A DNA stretch of 64,000 nucleotides from Xaviernesmea rhizosphaerae (GCF_001938945.1 NZ_MKIO01000030.1:62001-126000), one strand, 5' to 3'; numbered from the stretch's first letter, positions 9,844-18,028 are shown. A program made the numbers and translations. Notes: generated from the letters alone by a model not told the origin.

Positions 9844-10955
9844 TCCAGAACGTCCTGCGTTGTCTCGTCGCGTTCGCTGCGATGCTCCTTCTTGCCGTCG
9901 AGCCGGCCTTTGCCATCTCGCGCATCAAGGACGTGGCATCGCTGCAGTCGGGCCGCGAGAACCAGCTGATCGGCTACGGGCTGGTCGTCGGCCTTCAGGG
10001 CACCGGCGACAGCCTGCGCTCCTCGCCTTTCACCGAGCAGTCGCTGCGCGCCATGCTGCAGAATCTCGGCATCTCCACCCAGGGCGGTGAGAGCCGCTCG
10101 AAGAACATCGCGGCCGTGCTCGTCACCGCCAACCTGCCGCCCTTCGCCAGCCCCGGCAGCCGCATCGACGTGACCGTCGGCTCGCTCGGCGACAGCACCT
10201 CGCTGCGCGGCGGCACGCTGGTCATGACCTCGCTGTCGGGCGCGGACGGGCAGATCTATGCCGTCGCGCAAGGCTCCGTGGTCGTCACGGGCTTTTCCGC
10301 GCAGGGGCAGGCCGCCAGCGTCCAGCAGGGTGTGACGACGGCCGGTCGCGTGCCGAACGGCGCCATCATCGAGCGCGAGCTGCCGGCCAAGTTCAAGGAC
10401 GGTGTCAATCTGACGCTGCAGCTGCGCAACCCCGATTTTTCCACGGCTGTCGGCATGGCCGACACGATCAACCGCTATGCCAGCCATCGCTATGGCGGGC
10501 GCATCGCCGAGGCGCGCGACAGCCAGACCGTGGTGATCGACCGTCCGAAGATGGCGGACCTCGCCAAGCTGATGGCCGACATCGAAAATCTCGAGATCCA
10601 GACGGACACGCCGGCGCGCGTCGTCGTCAACGAGCGCACGGGCACCATCGTCATCGGGCAGGATGTGCGCATCGCGCCGGTGGCCGTGTCCTTCGGCACG
10701 CTGACGGTGCAGGTGACCGAAACGCCGACAGTGGTCCAGCCCGCGCCGTTCTCCCGCGGCGAGACGGCGGTCGAACCCAATACGAACATCCAGGCCCAGC
10801 AGACGGGCGGCACGGTCGCCATGCTCAACGGCTCCAATCTGCGCAGCCTCGTCTCCGGTCTCAACTCCATCGGCGTCAAGCCCGACGGGATCATCTCGAT
10901 CCTGCAGGGCATCAAGACGGCCGGTGCCCTTCAGGCGGAGCTCGTGCTGCAATGA
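9840..10955 (+). CDS. flgI: Flagellar P-ring protein FlgI
   Basis: Periplasmic P-ring subunit of 371 residues with a signal peptide ending near AVEPAFA. Family hallmarks are SRIKDVASLQSGRENQLIGYGLVVGLQGTGD and the C-terminal GVKPDGIISILQGIKTAGALQAELVLQ. The length is typical. It overlaps flgA and motE by four bases each. Confidence 0.96.
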   Translation: MIQNVLRCLVAFAAMLLLAVEPAFAISRIKDVASLQSGRENQLIGYGLVVGLQGTGDSLRSSPFTEQSLRAMLQNLGISTQGGESRSKNIAAVLVTANLPPFASPGSRIDVTVGSLGDSTSLRGGTLVMTSLSGADGQIYAVAQGSVVVTGFSAQGQAASVQQGVTTAGRVPNGAIIERELPAKFKDGVNLTLQLRNPDFSTAVGMADTINRYASHRYGGRIAEARDSQTVVIDRPKMADLAKLMADIENLEIQTDTPARVVVNERTGTIVIGQDVRIAPVAVSFGTLTVQVTETPTVVQPAPFSRGETAVEPNTNIQAQQTGGTVAMLNGSNLRSLVSGLNSIGVKPDGIISILQGIKTAGALQAELVLQ

Positions 10956-11488
10956 TCCTGTCCTTTCCGTCCACGCTGAAGACTGCCCGCCCCCTGGCGC
11001 TTGCCGGCGTCATTCTCGGTCTCGGCCTGATGCCCGGCGCCTTCGCCCAGGAGGTCGGCGCGCCGGCCGCGGCCTCGGGGGAGGGTGGCGAGATCCAGCG
11101 CTTCTGCTCCAACATCGCCGACGGCGCGCGCGACCAGCGCTATGTGCTGCAGAAGAAGCAGCTCGAGGATCTGCAGACCGAGGTCAACACCCGCATTGCC
11201 GAGCTCGAAAAGCGCCGCAACGAGTATCAGGACTGGCTGAAGCGCCGGAACGACTTCCTGGACCAGGCCCAGAACGGGCTGGTCGGGATCTATAAGAGCA
11301 TGAAGCCCGACGCCGCTGCGGCCAAGCTGCAGGAGATCAATCCCGAGATCGCCGCAGCCCTGATCATGAAGCTGCCGCCCGCCAAGTCGAGCCTGATCCT
11401 GACCGAGATGGCCAATGACAAGGCGGCCTTGATCACCGCGATCATTGCCAGCGCGCAGGATCCCAACACTTCGAAGGAACCCTCATGA
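10952..11488 (+). CDS. motE: MotE-type periplasmic chaperone for MotC
   Basis: A 178-residue secreted protein: signal peptide (residues about 1-31, ending AFA), a long coiled coil (QLEDLQTEVNTRIAELEKRRNEYQDWLKRRNDFLDQAQN), and a C-terminal MgtE-like segment (MKPDAAAAKLQEINPEIAAALIMKLPPAKSSLIL). In Sinorhizobium MotE is a folding chaperone for the periplasmic motor protein MotC. motC is present at 23391-24710, which supports the name. It overlaps flgI and flgH by four bases each. Confidence 0.88.
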   Translation: MILSFPSTLKTARPLALAGVILGLGLMPGAFAQEVGAPAAASGEGGEIQRFCSNIADGARDQRYVLQKKQLEDLQTEVNTRIAELEKRRNEYQDWLKRRNDFLDQAQNGLVGIYKSMKPDAAAAKLQEINPEIAAALIMKLPPAKSSLILTEMANDKAALITAIIASAQDPNTSKEPS

Positions 11489-12192
11489 GACACCGTATCA
11501 CGGCGCTTCTCGCCGCCAGCCTCCTGACGGGTTGCCAGAGTGCGCTCAGCGATGTCGGCCGCGCCCCGGCCATGAGCCCGATCGGCACCGGCCTGCAATA
11601 TTCGCAGACGCCGCAGCTGGCCATGTATCCCAAGCAGCCGATGCACACCAATAACGGCTTCTCGCTGTGGAACGACCAGCGATCGGCCCTGTTCAAGGAC
11701 AGCCGCGCCATCAATGTCGGCGATATCCTGACCGTCGATATCCGCATCGACGACAAGGCCTCCTTCGACAACAAGACCAACCGAAAGCGCGAGAACGAGA
11801 GCGGCTTCAACATCGGCGCGCAATCCTCCGGCGCCGTCAGCGACGGCAAGTGGAAAGGCAATCTGGACTATGGTTCGGATACCTCGACCAAGGCGGACGG
11901 CACGACGGCGCGCTCGGAAAAGCTGGTCCTGCTCGTCGCGGCCGTGGTCACGGGCGTGCTCGAAAACGGCAACCTGCTGATCAGCGGCAGCCAGGAGGTG
12001 CGTGTGAACCAGGAAATGCGCATCCTCAACGTCGCCGGCATCGTCCGGCCGCAGGATGTCGATTCCAAGAACATGATCTCCTATGACAAGATCGCGGAAG
12101 CGCGCATCTCCTATGGCGGCCGTGGCCGTCTGACGGAAATCCAGCAGCCGCCGATCGGCCAGCAGGTGATGGACATCCTCTCGCCGATCTAA
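11485..12192 (+). CDS. flgH: Flagellar L-ring lipoprotein FlgH
   Basis: Outer-membrane L-ring subunit of 235 residues. The lipobox LLTGC places the lipidated cysteine at residue 17. The conserved body includes SLWNDQRSALFKDSRAINVGDILTVDIRIDDKASFDNKTNRKRE and the C-terminal GIVRPQDVDSKNMISYDKIAEARISYGGRG. A 114-bp gap to fliL follows. Confidence 0.96.
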   Translation: MRHRITALLAASLLTGCQSALSDVGRAPAMSPIGTGLQYSQTPQLAMYPKQPMHTNNGFSLWNDQRSALFKDSRAINVGDILTVDIRIDDKASFDNKTNRKRENESGFNIGAQSSGAVSDGKWKGNLDYGSDTSTKADGTTARSEKLVLLVAAVVTGVLENGNLLISGSQEVRVNQEMRILNVAGIVRPQDVDSKNMISYDKIAEARISYGGRGRLTEIQQPPIGQQVMDILSPI

Positions 12193-12306
12193 GTCTTCGA
12201 GACGCCGAAGGCGAACTGTGTTGCGCAGATCAGGAGATCCCATTCCCGCCGGGAATGCTCCGAGGGCGCGGGCGCTTGCCCGCGCAGCGATCCGATCTCA
12301 AGGGGC

Positions 12307-12849
12307 TTGAAGACCATGGAAGACGCCGAAGGCGCGGATGCGCCGAAAAAGAAGAACCCGCTGATCGCGACGATCATCGCTGCGGTGGTGGTGACGATCG
12401 TCGGCGGCGGCGGTGGCTGGTTCGTCGGCGGCCTTCTGGCGCCGGCGGCGCAGACCGCTCCGGCCGCCAAGCCGGCGCCGGCGCCGGCCCATGGCGCCGA
12501 AGCCAAGGACAGCGGCCATGGCGGCGGCAAGAAGGAGGAGGGGCTTCCCCATGCCTTCACCGAGGCCGGTGGCGTGCTGCAGCTCGACCCCATGACGGTC
12601 AACCTCGCCTATCCCACGGAGAACTGGATCCGCCTCGAACTGGCGCTCGTCTTCAAGGAACATCCCGACCTGGCGCTCGCCAAATCCATTCAGGACGACG
12701 TGACCGCCTATCTGCGCACGGTCTCGCTGCAGCAGATCCAGGGGCCGCGGGGCTTCCAATATCTGAAGGACGATATTCAGGAGCGGGTTGACCTGCGCTC
12801 GGAGGGACGCGTATCGGATGTGATCTTCAGAACATTTGTCGTTCAATGA
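12307..12849 (+). CDS. fliL: Flagellar basal-body-associated protein FliL
   Basis: Inner-membrane protein near the stators that stabilises motor output. The 180-residue product has one membrane segment (LIATIIAAVVVTIVGGGGGWFVGGLL) at about residues 18-43. A Pro/Ala linker and a periplasmic stomatin-like domain follow, with VLQLDPMTVNLAYPTENWIRLELALVFKEHPDLALAKSIQDDV. It overlaps fliP by four bases. Confidence 0.92.
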   Translation: MKTMEDAEGADAPKKKNPLIATIIAAVVVTIVGGGGGWFVGGLLAPAAQTAPAAKPAPAPAHGAEAKDSGHGGGKKEEGLPHAFTEAGGVLQLDPMTVNLAYPTENWIRLELALVFKEHPDLALAKSIQDDVTAYLRTVSLQQIQGPRGFQYLKDDIQERVDLRSEGRVSDVIFRTFVVQ

Positions 12850-13583
12850 TTCGTCTGATCGTCTTCCTCGCCGCGCTGGCGGCCATGTCCGGAACAGCCC
12901 TTGCCCAGGGCTTCCCGTCGAACATCTTCAACACGCCGATCGATGGATCCGCGGCGTCATGGATCATCCGTACGTTCGGCCTGCTGACGGTGCTGTCGAT
13001 CGCGCCGGGCATTCTGATCATGGTGACGAGCTTCCCGCGTTTCGTCATCGCCTTCGCCATCCTGCGCTCCGGCATGGGACTGGCGACCACGCCCTCCAAC
13101 ATGATCATGGTCAGCCTCGCCATGTTCATGACCTTCTATGTCATGGCCCCAACCTTCGACCGGGCCTGGCGGGAAGGCGTCGATCCGCTGATCCAGAACC
13201 AGATCACCGAAGCCGAGGCGCTGCCGCGCATCGCCGAGCCCTTCCGTGCCTTCATGCTGGCCAATACCCGCGACAAGGACCTGCAGCTCTTCGTCGACAT
13301 GGCGCGCGAGAAGAATCTGACGCTGGAACAAAATGGCCAGGTCGATCTGCGCGCCGTCATCCCGGCCTTCATGATTTCCGAAATCCGGCGCGGTTTCGAG
13401 ATCGGCTTCCTCATCATGCTGCCGTTCCTCGTCATCGACCTCATCGTCGCCACCATCACCATGGCCATGGGCATGATGATGCTGCCGCCTACCTCGATTT
13501 CCCTGCCGTTCAAGGTGCTGTTCTTCGTTCTGATCGACGGTTGGAACCTGCTCGTCGGCAGTCTTGTCCGATCTTTTAACTGA
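12846..13583 (+). CDS. fliP: Flagellar type III export gate protein FliP
   Basis: Core subunit of the export gate. The 245-residue product has a signal-like N-terminus ending TALAQGFPS and four membrane segments. Diagnostic sequences are MVTSFPRFVIAFAILRSGMGLATTPSNMIMVSLAMFMTFYVMAP and FEIGFLIMLPFLVIDLIVATITMAMGMMMLPP. fliQ and fliR lie 20 kb away in the other large operon, a split known in rhizobia. It is the last gene of the flgB operon. Confidence 0.96.
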   Translation: MIRLIVFLAALAAMSGTALAQGFPSNIFNTPIDGSAASWIIRTFGLLTVLSIAPGILIMVTSFPRFVIAFAILRSGMGLATTPSNMIMVSLAMFMTFYVMAPTFDRAWREGVDPLIQNQITEAEALPRIAEPFRAFMLANTRDKDLQLFVDMAREKNLTLEQNGQVDLRAVIPAFMISEIRRGFEIGFLIMLPFLVIDLIVATITMAMGMMMLPPTSISLPFKVLFFVLIDGWNLLVGSLVRSFN

Positions 13584-13693
13584 TTTCCCGGTTATGGTTA
13601 ATACTTAGGCAAAATTGATGGTTTATGAGTCCTTAACAAAGTCGCTAAAGTCTTTGTTTTGTTTATCATAATCTGGAGTTTTTTTGTGGAAGG

Positions 13694-13713
13694 GGCGCCG
13701 GAGGGCGCCTTTT
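13694..13713 (+). terminator. Terminator-like hairpin before flagellin 1
   Basis: GGCGCC, loop GGAG, GGCGCC, then TTTT. It lies 111 bp after fliP and may end the flgB operon. It also lies between the AT-rich conserved elements and the flagellin leader, so if transcription starts further upstream it could act as an attenuator. Confidence 0.6.
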
Positions 13714-13849
13714 CCTGTTTTAATTCTTCGGTAAGGTAAAGATGCGATCTTCTCCCTGCAAGACAAGATTGGTAGCGCCTCAAGTAGATAGGCCTTTCCG
13801 ACTGGCATGACGCCGCCCCGTCTTCACCGGTTAAGTATTAAGTCCGGTA

Positions 13850-13884
13850 TGTCCCCCAACCCTGTATTTCGTATCTGAGGGACA
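13850..13884 (+). promoter_or_regulatory. Flagellin 1 leader hairpin covering the ribosome site
   Basis: UGUCCC (13850-13855) can pair with GGGACA (13879-13884) across a 23-nt loop. The 3' arm contains the GAGGG ribosome-binding sequence of the flagellin start at 13893. The same hairpin is at flagellins 2 and 3, with a variant at flagellin 4. Confidence 0.6.
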
Positions 13885-13892
13885 CTGTTAAC

Positions 13893-14843
13893 ATGACCAG
13901 CATCGTCACCAACGCTTCTGCAATTGCCGCTCTTTCGACCCTGCGTTCGATCAGCTCGAACATGGAAACCACCCAGGCGCACATCTCCTCCGGTCTGAAG
14001 ATCGGCGCCGCCAAGGACAACGCCGCTTACTGGTCCATCGCGACCACGATGAAGTCCGATGACCGTGCCCTCTCGGCTGTTCAGGATGCTCTGGGTCTCG
14101 CCGCTGCCAAGACCGATACGGCTTACAACGGTCTCGACACCACCATCGACATCATCTCCACGATCAAGGCCAAGCTGGTTGCCGCTCGCGAACCGGGCGC
14201 CGACAAGGACAAGATCAACAAGGAACTGACCGAACTCAAGAACCAGATCATCTCCACCGCGCAGTCCTCGGGCTTCTCGGGCGAGAACTGGCTGTTCAAC
14301 GCATCCGGCGCCACCGCGACCACCAAGACCATGGTCGGCTCGTTCACCCGTTCGTCCACCGGCGTTTCGATCGGCACGATCACCTTCGATGCCACCAAGT
14401 CGATCATCGTCGACAAGAACAACGCAAACAATGGCGCCCTGACCAAGAACGTTCTTGGCTACAACTCCGCCGGCACCTCCGCCAACTTCTTCCTCGTCAA
14501 CGCGAGCAGCGCCACCACTGCCAGCGGCAGCGAAGTCACGATCTCCTCGGGCACGGCGGACTCGTCGGTCGAGCAGATGGTCAGCGCCGTCGACACGATG
14601 CTGCAGAACCTGACGGACGTCGCTTCGCAGCTCGGTGCGATCAACTCGCGCATCGACACGCAGAACGGCTTCGTCAAGGATCTGCGCGACACGATCACCA
14701 AGGGTGTCGGTCGCCTCGTGGATGCCGACATGAACGAAGAGTCCACCAAGCTGAAGGCGCTGCAGACGCAGCAGCAGCTGGGCATTCAGGCGCTCTCGAT
14801 CGCCAACTCCAGCGCCGACAGCGTTCTGTCGCTCTTCCGCTAA
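13893..14843 (+). CDS. fla: Flagellin 1
   Basis: Filament subunit of 316 residues. The N-terminal D0/D1 helices are MTSIVTNASAIAALSTLRSISSNMETTQAHISSGLK. The C-terminal helix is MNEESTKLKALQTQQQLGIQALSIANSSADSVLSLFR. The short central region is typical of rhizobial complex flagella. It is closely similar to flagellins 2 and 3. The central segment GYNSAGTSANFFLVNASS and the DVASQLGAINSRID segment are shared with flagellin 3 rather than with flagellin 2. It has its own leader and terminator, so it is probably a single-gene unit. Confidence 0.97.
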   Translation: MTSIVTNASAIAALSTLRSISSNMETTQAHISSGLKIGAAKDNAAYWSIATTMKSDDRALSAVQDALGLAAAKTDTAYNGLDTTIDIISTIKAKLVAAREPGADKDKINKELTELKNQIISTAQSSGFSGENWLFNASGATATTKTMVGSFTRSSTGVSIGTITFDATKSIIVDKNNANNGALTKNVLGYNSAGTSANFFLVNASSATTASGSEVTISSGTADSSVEQMVSAVDTMLQNLTDVASQLGAINSRIDTQNGFVKDLRDTITKGVGRLVDADMNEESTKLKALQTQQQLGIQALSIANSSADSVLSLFR

Positions 14844-14881
14844 GCGCTCCGCGCGCTCAAAAGCAGAACACTTGGTCTATG

Positions 14882-14911
14882 CCGCGCTCCCGAAAGGGGG
14901 CGCGGTTTTTT
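14882..14911 (+). terminator. Terminator of flagellin 1
   Basis: CCGCGCTCCC pairs with GGGGGCGCGG around GAAA and is followed by six T. It is almost identical to the terminator of flagellin 2, including the sequence between stop codon and stem. Confidence 0.9.
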
Positions 14912-15095
14912 CATGTCGTCGATTCGCCGCGTCGCGGCACCGCGAATTCGCCGCGTCGCAGCCCGCTCTCCGGGCTCCCGGCGGGGAAAACCAGAATAAG
15001 ATGATGGAATGGTTAATAACGGTCTAATGTTAATCATGAATAATGTCTTGACGGTCTTTTCTATGTCTTTGTTCTAGTTGTGTATTTTTAATATT

Positions 15096-15131
15096 AGAGC
15101 GTTTTTCCGCCTGAAGGGCCGCTCTTTTTTT
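15096..15131 (+). terminator. Second terminator-like hairpin between flagellins 1 and 2
   Basis: AGAGCG pairs with CGCTCT and is followed by a run of seven T. It lies well after the real terminator of flagellin 1 and about 180-210 bp before the flagellin 2 start, as does the hairpin before flagellin 1. It could end a short upstream transcript or act as a leader attenuator. Confidence 0.5.
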
Positions 15132-15149
15132 GTAAGAGTTTCGCCATTC

Positions 15150-15306
15150 TTCGCCGGTAATGTGGATTGTGCAGGACGGATTTGGCCTCGCTTCTCTTTT
15201 CGGAAGCAAGCGTCAACGGGCATGACGCCGCCCGTCTTCACCGGTTAAGTATCAAGTCCGGTATGTCCCCCAACCCTGTATTTCGTATCTGAGGGACACT
15301 GTTAAC
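15150..15306 (+). repeat. 157-bp upstream repeat, copy A
   Basis: Starts at TTCGCCGGTAATGTGG and runs to the flagellin 2 start. An equal-length, near-identical copy precedes flagellin 3 at 16665-16821. The match covers the CTCTTTTCGGAAGCAAGCG segment and the whole leader, showing that the duplicated unit was gene plus promoter region. Confidence 0.85.
15264..15298 (+). promoter_or_regulatory. Flagellin 2 leader hairpin covering the ribosome site
   Basis: UGUCCC (15264-15269) pairs with GGGACA (15293-15298), which includes the GAGGG ribosome-binding sequence. The 72 bases before the start differ from those of flagellin 1 at a single position. Confidence 0.6.
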
Positions 15307-16257
15307 ATGACCAGCATCGTCACCAACGCTTCTGCCATCTCGGCCCTGTCGACCCTGCGTTCGATCAGCTCGAACATGGAAACCACCCAGGCGCACATCT
15401 CCACCGGCCTCAAGGTCGGCGCCGCCAAGGACAACGCCGCCTACTGGTCCATCGCGACCACGATGAAGTCCGACGACCGCGCCCTGTCTTCCGTTCAGGA
15501 TGCTCTGGGTCTGGCTGCCGCCAAGACCGACACCGCCTACAACGGTCTCGACACCACCATCGACATCGTTTCCACGATCAAGGCCAAGCTGACGGCAGCG
15601 CGCGAACCGGGCGCCGACAAGGACAAGATCAACAAGGAACTGACCGAACTCAAGAACCAGATCATCTCGACGGCTCAGTCCTCGTCCTTCTCGGGTGAAA
15701 ACTGGCTGTACAACGCATCCGGCGCCACTGCGACCGCCAAGACCATGGTCGGCTCGTTTACCCGTTCGTCCACCGGCGTTTCGATCGGCACGATCACCTT
15801 CGACGCCACCAAGTCGGTCATCGTCGACAAGAACAACGCCGCCAACGGCGCCCTGACCAAGAACGTTGCCGGTAAGGACGGTTCCGGCGGCACGGGCACC
15901 TTCTTCCTCGTCAACGCCAGCAGCGCCACCTCTGCCAGCGGTAACGAAGTCACGATCTCGTCGGGCACCACCGATGCACAGGTCGAACAGATGGTCAGCG
16001 CCGTCGACACGATGCTGCAGGGCCTGACGGACGTTGCCTCGACGCTGGGTGCGGTCAACTCGCGCATCGACACGCAGAACGGCTTCGTCAAGGATCTGCG
16101 CGACACGATCACCAAGGGTGTCGGCCGCCTCGTGGATGCCGACATGAACGAAGAGTCCACCAAGCTGAAGGCGCTGCAGACGCAGCAGCAGCTGGGCATC
16201 CAGGCCCTGTCGATCGCCAACTCCAGCGCCGACAGCGTTCTCTCGCTCTTCCGCTAA
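15307..16257 (+). CDS. fla: Flagellin 2
   Basis: 316-residue flagellin nearly identical to flagellins 1 and 3 in the terminal helices. Its central part (GKDGSGGTGTFFLVNASSATSASG, then SGTTDAQVEQM and ASTLGAVNSRID) differs from flagellins 1 and 3. It resembles the corresponding part of flagellin 4 (GRDSSGGTGTYFLINANS, TTDAQVEQM, AATLGATKSRVD), which suggests exchange between paralogues. It shares the downstream flank with flagellin 1 and the upstream flank with flagellin 3. Confidence 0.97.
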   Translation: MTSIVTNASAISALSTLRSISSNMETTQAHISTGLKVGAAKDNAAYWSIATTMKSDDRALSSVQDALGLAAAKTDTAYNGLDTTIDIVSTIKAKLTAAREPGADKDKINKELTELKNQIISTAQSSSFSGENWLYNASGATATAKTMVGSFTRSSTGVSIGTITFDATKSVIVDKNNAANGALTKNVAGKDGSGGTGTFFLVNASSATSASGNEVTISSGTTDAQVEQMVSAVDTMLQGLTDVASTLGAVNSRIDTQNGFVKDLRDTITKGVGRLVDADMNEESTKLKALQTQQQLGIQALSIANSSADSVLSLFR

Positions 16258-16295
16258 GCGCTCCGCGCGTTCAGAAGCAGAACACATGGTCTATG

Positions 16296-16326
16296 CCGCG
16301 CTCCCGGAAGGGGGCGCGGTTTTTTT
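16296..16326 (+). terminator. Terminator of flagellin 2
   Basis: CCGCGCTCCC, loop GGAA, GGGGGCGCGG, then seven T. It differs from the flagellin 1 terminator by one loop base. Confidence 0.9.
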
Positions 16327-16664
16327 ATGCCGTGTAGGAGCGGCAGGCAAAAGGGGAGGGCGCGGTTCGCTCAGCAGGCTTTTTGCGCCTTGCGAAAGCC
16401 CACCGTGCTCTGTCCGCTGCACGCCCGAGGTGGCACTTCCGCGTCGCCGAAGGCCGCTCAAGAGGGGCCTGCCTCCTGGCGCAAGCTGGCCAAAGCCGGT
16501 GGAAAAGCAGACTAAGATGATGAAATGGTTAAGGCCACTCTAAGGATCAAACTGAAGAGCGTGTTAATAAAAATTTTAAGCAATTGATTTCGCTGTAAAT
16601 ATTCCGATGGCATGGCGTTTGTGGCCCGCAGGGGCCGAATTGCGCAATAAGTATTTTTCCATGG

Positions 16665-16821
16665 TTCGCCGGTAGTGTGGATTGTGCAGGACGGATTTGA
16701 CCTCGCTTCTCTTTTCGGAAGCAAGCGTCAATGGGCATGACGCCGCCCGTCTTCACCGGTTAAATATCAAGTCCGGTATGTCCCCCAACCCTGTATTTCG
16801 TATCTGAGGGACACTGTTAAC
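16665..16821 (+). repeat. 157-bp upstream repeat, copy B
   Basis: Near-identical and equal in length to 15150-15306, ending at the flagellin 3 start. Confidence 0.85.
16779..16813 (+). promoter_or_regulatory. Flagellin 3 leader hairpin covering the ribosome site
   Basis: UGUCCC (16779-16784) pairs with GGGACA (16808-16813), including the ribosome-binding GAGGG. The 72-bp leader differs from that of flagellin 2 at one position, outside the stem. Confidence 0.6.
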
Positions 16822-17772
16822 ATGACCAGCATCGTCACCAACGCTTCTGCCATTTCGGCCCTGTCGACCCTGCGTTCGATCAGCTCCAACATGGAAACCA
16901 CCCAGGCGCACATCTCCTCCGGCCTGAAGGTCGGCGCCGCCAAGGACAACGCCGCCTACTGGTCCATCGCGACCACGATGAAGTCCGACGACCGCGCCCT
17001 GTCTTCCGTTCAGGACGCACTGGGTCTGGCCGCCGCCAAGACCGACACCGCCTATAACGGTCTCGACACCACCATCGATATCGTTTCCACGATCAAGGCC
17101 AAGCTGACGGCAGCGCGCGAACCGGGCGCCGACAAGGACAAGATCAACAAGGAACTGACCGAACTCAAGAACCAGATCGTTTCGACGGCGCAGTCCTCGT
17201 CCTTCTCCGGCGAAAACTGGCTGTACAACGCGACCGGTTCCACGGGCACCAAGACCATGGTTGGTTCGTTCACCCGCTCCACGACCGGCGTTTCGATCGG
17301 CACGATCAGCTTCGACGCCAGCAAGTCGGTCATCGTCGACAAGGTCGCTGCCAACAACGGCGCCCTGACCAAGGGTGTTGCTGGTTACAACGCTGCCGGC
17401 ACCTCTGCGAACTTCTTCCTGATCAACGCCAGCAGCAGCACGGCTGCCACCACCGGCACGGAAGTCACGATCTCGTCGGGCACGTCGGACTCGTCGGTCG
17501 AGCAGATGGTCAGCGCCGTCGACACGATGCTGCAGGGCCTGACGGACGTCGCTTCGCAGCTCGGTGCGATCAACTCGCGCATCGACACGCAGAACGGCTT
17601 CGTCAAGGATCTGCGCGACACGATCACCAAGGGTGTCGGCCGCCTCGTGGATGCCGACATGAACGAAGAGTCCACCAAGCTGAAGGCGCTGCAGACGCAG
17701 CAGCAGCTGGGCATCCAGGCGCTCTCGATCGCCAACTCCAGCGCCGACAGCGTTCTGTCGCTCTTCCGCTAA
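16822..17772 (+). CDS. fla: Flagellin 3
   Basis: 316-residue flagellin. The N-terminal two thirds follow flagellin 2 (SSVQDALG, IVSTIKAKLTAAREP, SSFSGENWLYNA). The later part follows flagellin 1 (GYNAAGTSANFF, SDSSVEQM, DVASQLGAINSRID), so it looks mosaic. A 3-residue deletion and a later insertion in the central region keep the length at 316. Its terminator differs from those of flagellins 1 and 2. Confidence 0.97.
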   Translation: MTSIVTNASAISALSTLRSISSNMETTQAHISSGLKVGAAKDNAAYWSIATTMKSDDRALSSVQDALGLAAAKTDTAYNGLDTTIDIVSTIKAKLTAAREPGADKDKINKELTELKNQIVSTAQSSSFSGENWLYNATGSTGTKTMVGSFTRSTTGVSIGTISFDASKSVIVDKVAANNGALTKGVAGYNAAGTSANFFLINASSSTAATTGTEVTISSGTSDSSVEQMVSAVDTMLQGLTDVASQLGAINSRIDTQNGFVKDLRDTITKGVGRLVDADMNEESTKLKALQTQQQLGIQALSIANSSADSVLSLFR

Positions 17773-17807
17773 AAATAGACGCGCAGCAGGCGCGTCAAAC
17801 CGGTCAG

Positions 17808-17853
17808 GCGAAGGCCGCGTCCCCAATAAAGGGGCGCGGCCTTCGCTTTTTTT
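17808..17853 (+). terminator. Terminator of flagellin 3
   Basis: GCGAAGGCCGCGTCCCC pairs with GGGGCGCGGCCTTCGC around AATAAA and is followed by seven T. This is a very strong rho-independent terminator. Confidence 0.93.
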
Positions 17854-17988
17854 GCTTTTCCTTTTCCGCTTTAGCTTTCTTTAACCATGTTGGTGTTTTC
17901 TATGACCATCGAAACAGCGGGTTAACCAACAATCCGAAGACGTTAGCAGGCATGAAGCTGGCCGCTGTTTTCCCGGTACGGTCCGGAA

Positions 17989-18020
17989 TGTCCCTTATCA
18001 TTCTCTGTTCAAAAGGGGCA
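17989..18020 (+). promoter_or_regulatory. Flagellin 4 leader hairpin covering the ribosome site
   Basis: UGUCCCUU (17989-17996) pairs with AAGGGGCA (18013-18020) as eight pairs with one G-U. The loop of 16 nt is unrelated to that of flagellins 1-3. The 3' arm is the ribosome-binding sequence of the start at 18029. The preceding GTCCGG and ATGTCCC are shared with flagellins 1-3. Confidence 0.6.
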
Positions 18021-18028
18021 GTATTACT

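Larger units (their letters stand above)
13584..13892 (+). other. Intergenic region between fliP and flagellin 1
   Basis: 309 bp without a gene. It holds an AT-rich stretch with ATGGTTAATA (13594-13603) and TCTTTGTT (13651-13658), both also found upstream of flagellin 2 at nearly the same distance from the start. It also holds a terminator-like hairpin at 13694-13713 and the conserved flagellin leader from 13821. Confidence 0.65.
14844..15306 (+). other. Intergenic region between flagellins 1 and 2
   Basis: 463 bp without a gene. In order: terminator of flagellin 1, a GC-rich stretch with a partial direct repeat of ATTCGCCGCGTCGC, an AT-rich stretch with ATGGTTAATA (15009-15018) and TCTTTGTT (15066-15073), a second terminator-like hairpin (15096-15131), a 157-bp block shared with the region before flagellin 3 (from 15150), and the conserved leader. 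Confidence 0.65.
16258..16821 (+). other. Intergenic region between flagellins 2 and 3
   Basis: 564 bp without a gene. It holds the flagellin 2 terminator, a GC-rich stretch with no recognisable content (16330-16500), ATGGTTAA at 16525-16532 inside a segment also found before flagellin 2 (TAAGATGATG then AATGGTTAA), an AT-rich stretch, and the 157-bp upstream repeat from 16665. Confidence 0.6.

Noticed and set aside
14920..14962. Direct repeat of ATTCGCCGCGTCGC after flagellin 1
   Set aside because: Only two short copies in a GC-rich stretch; too little to call an element.
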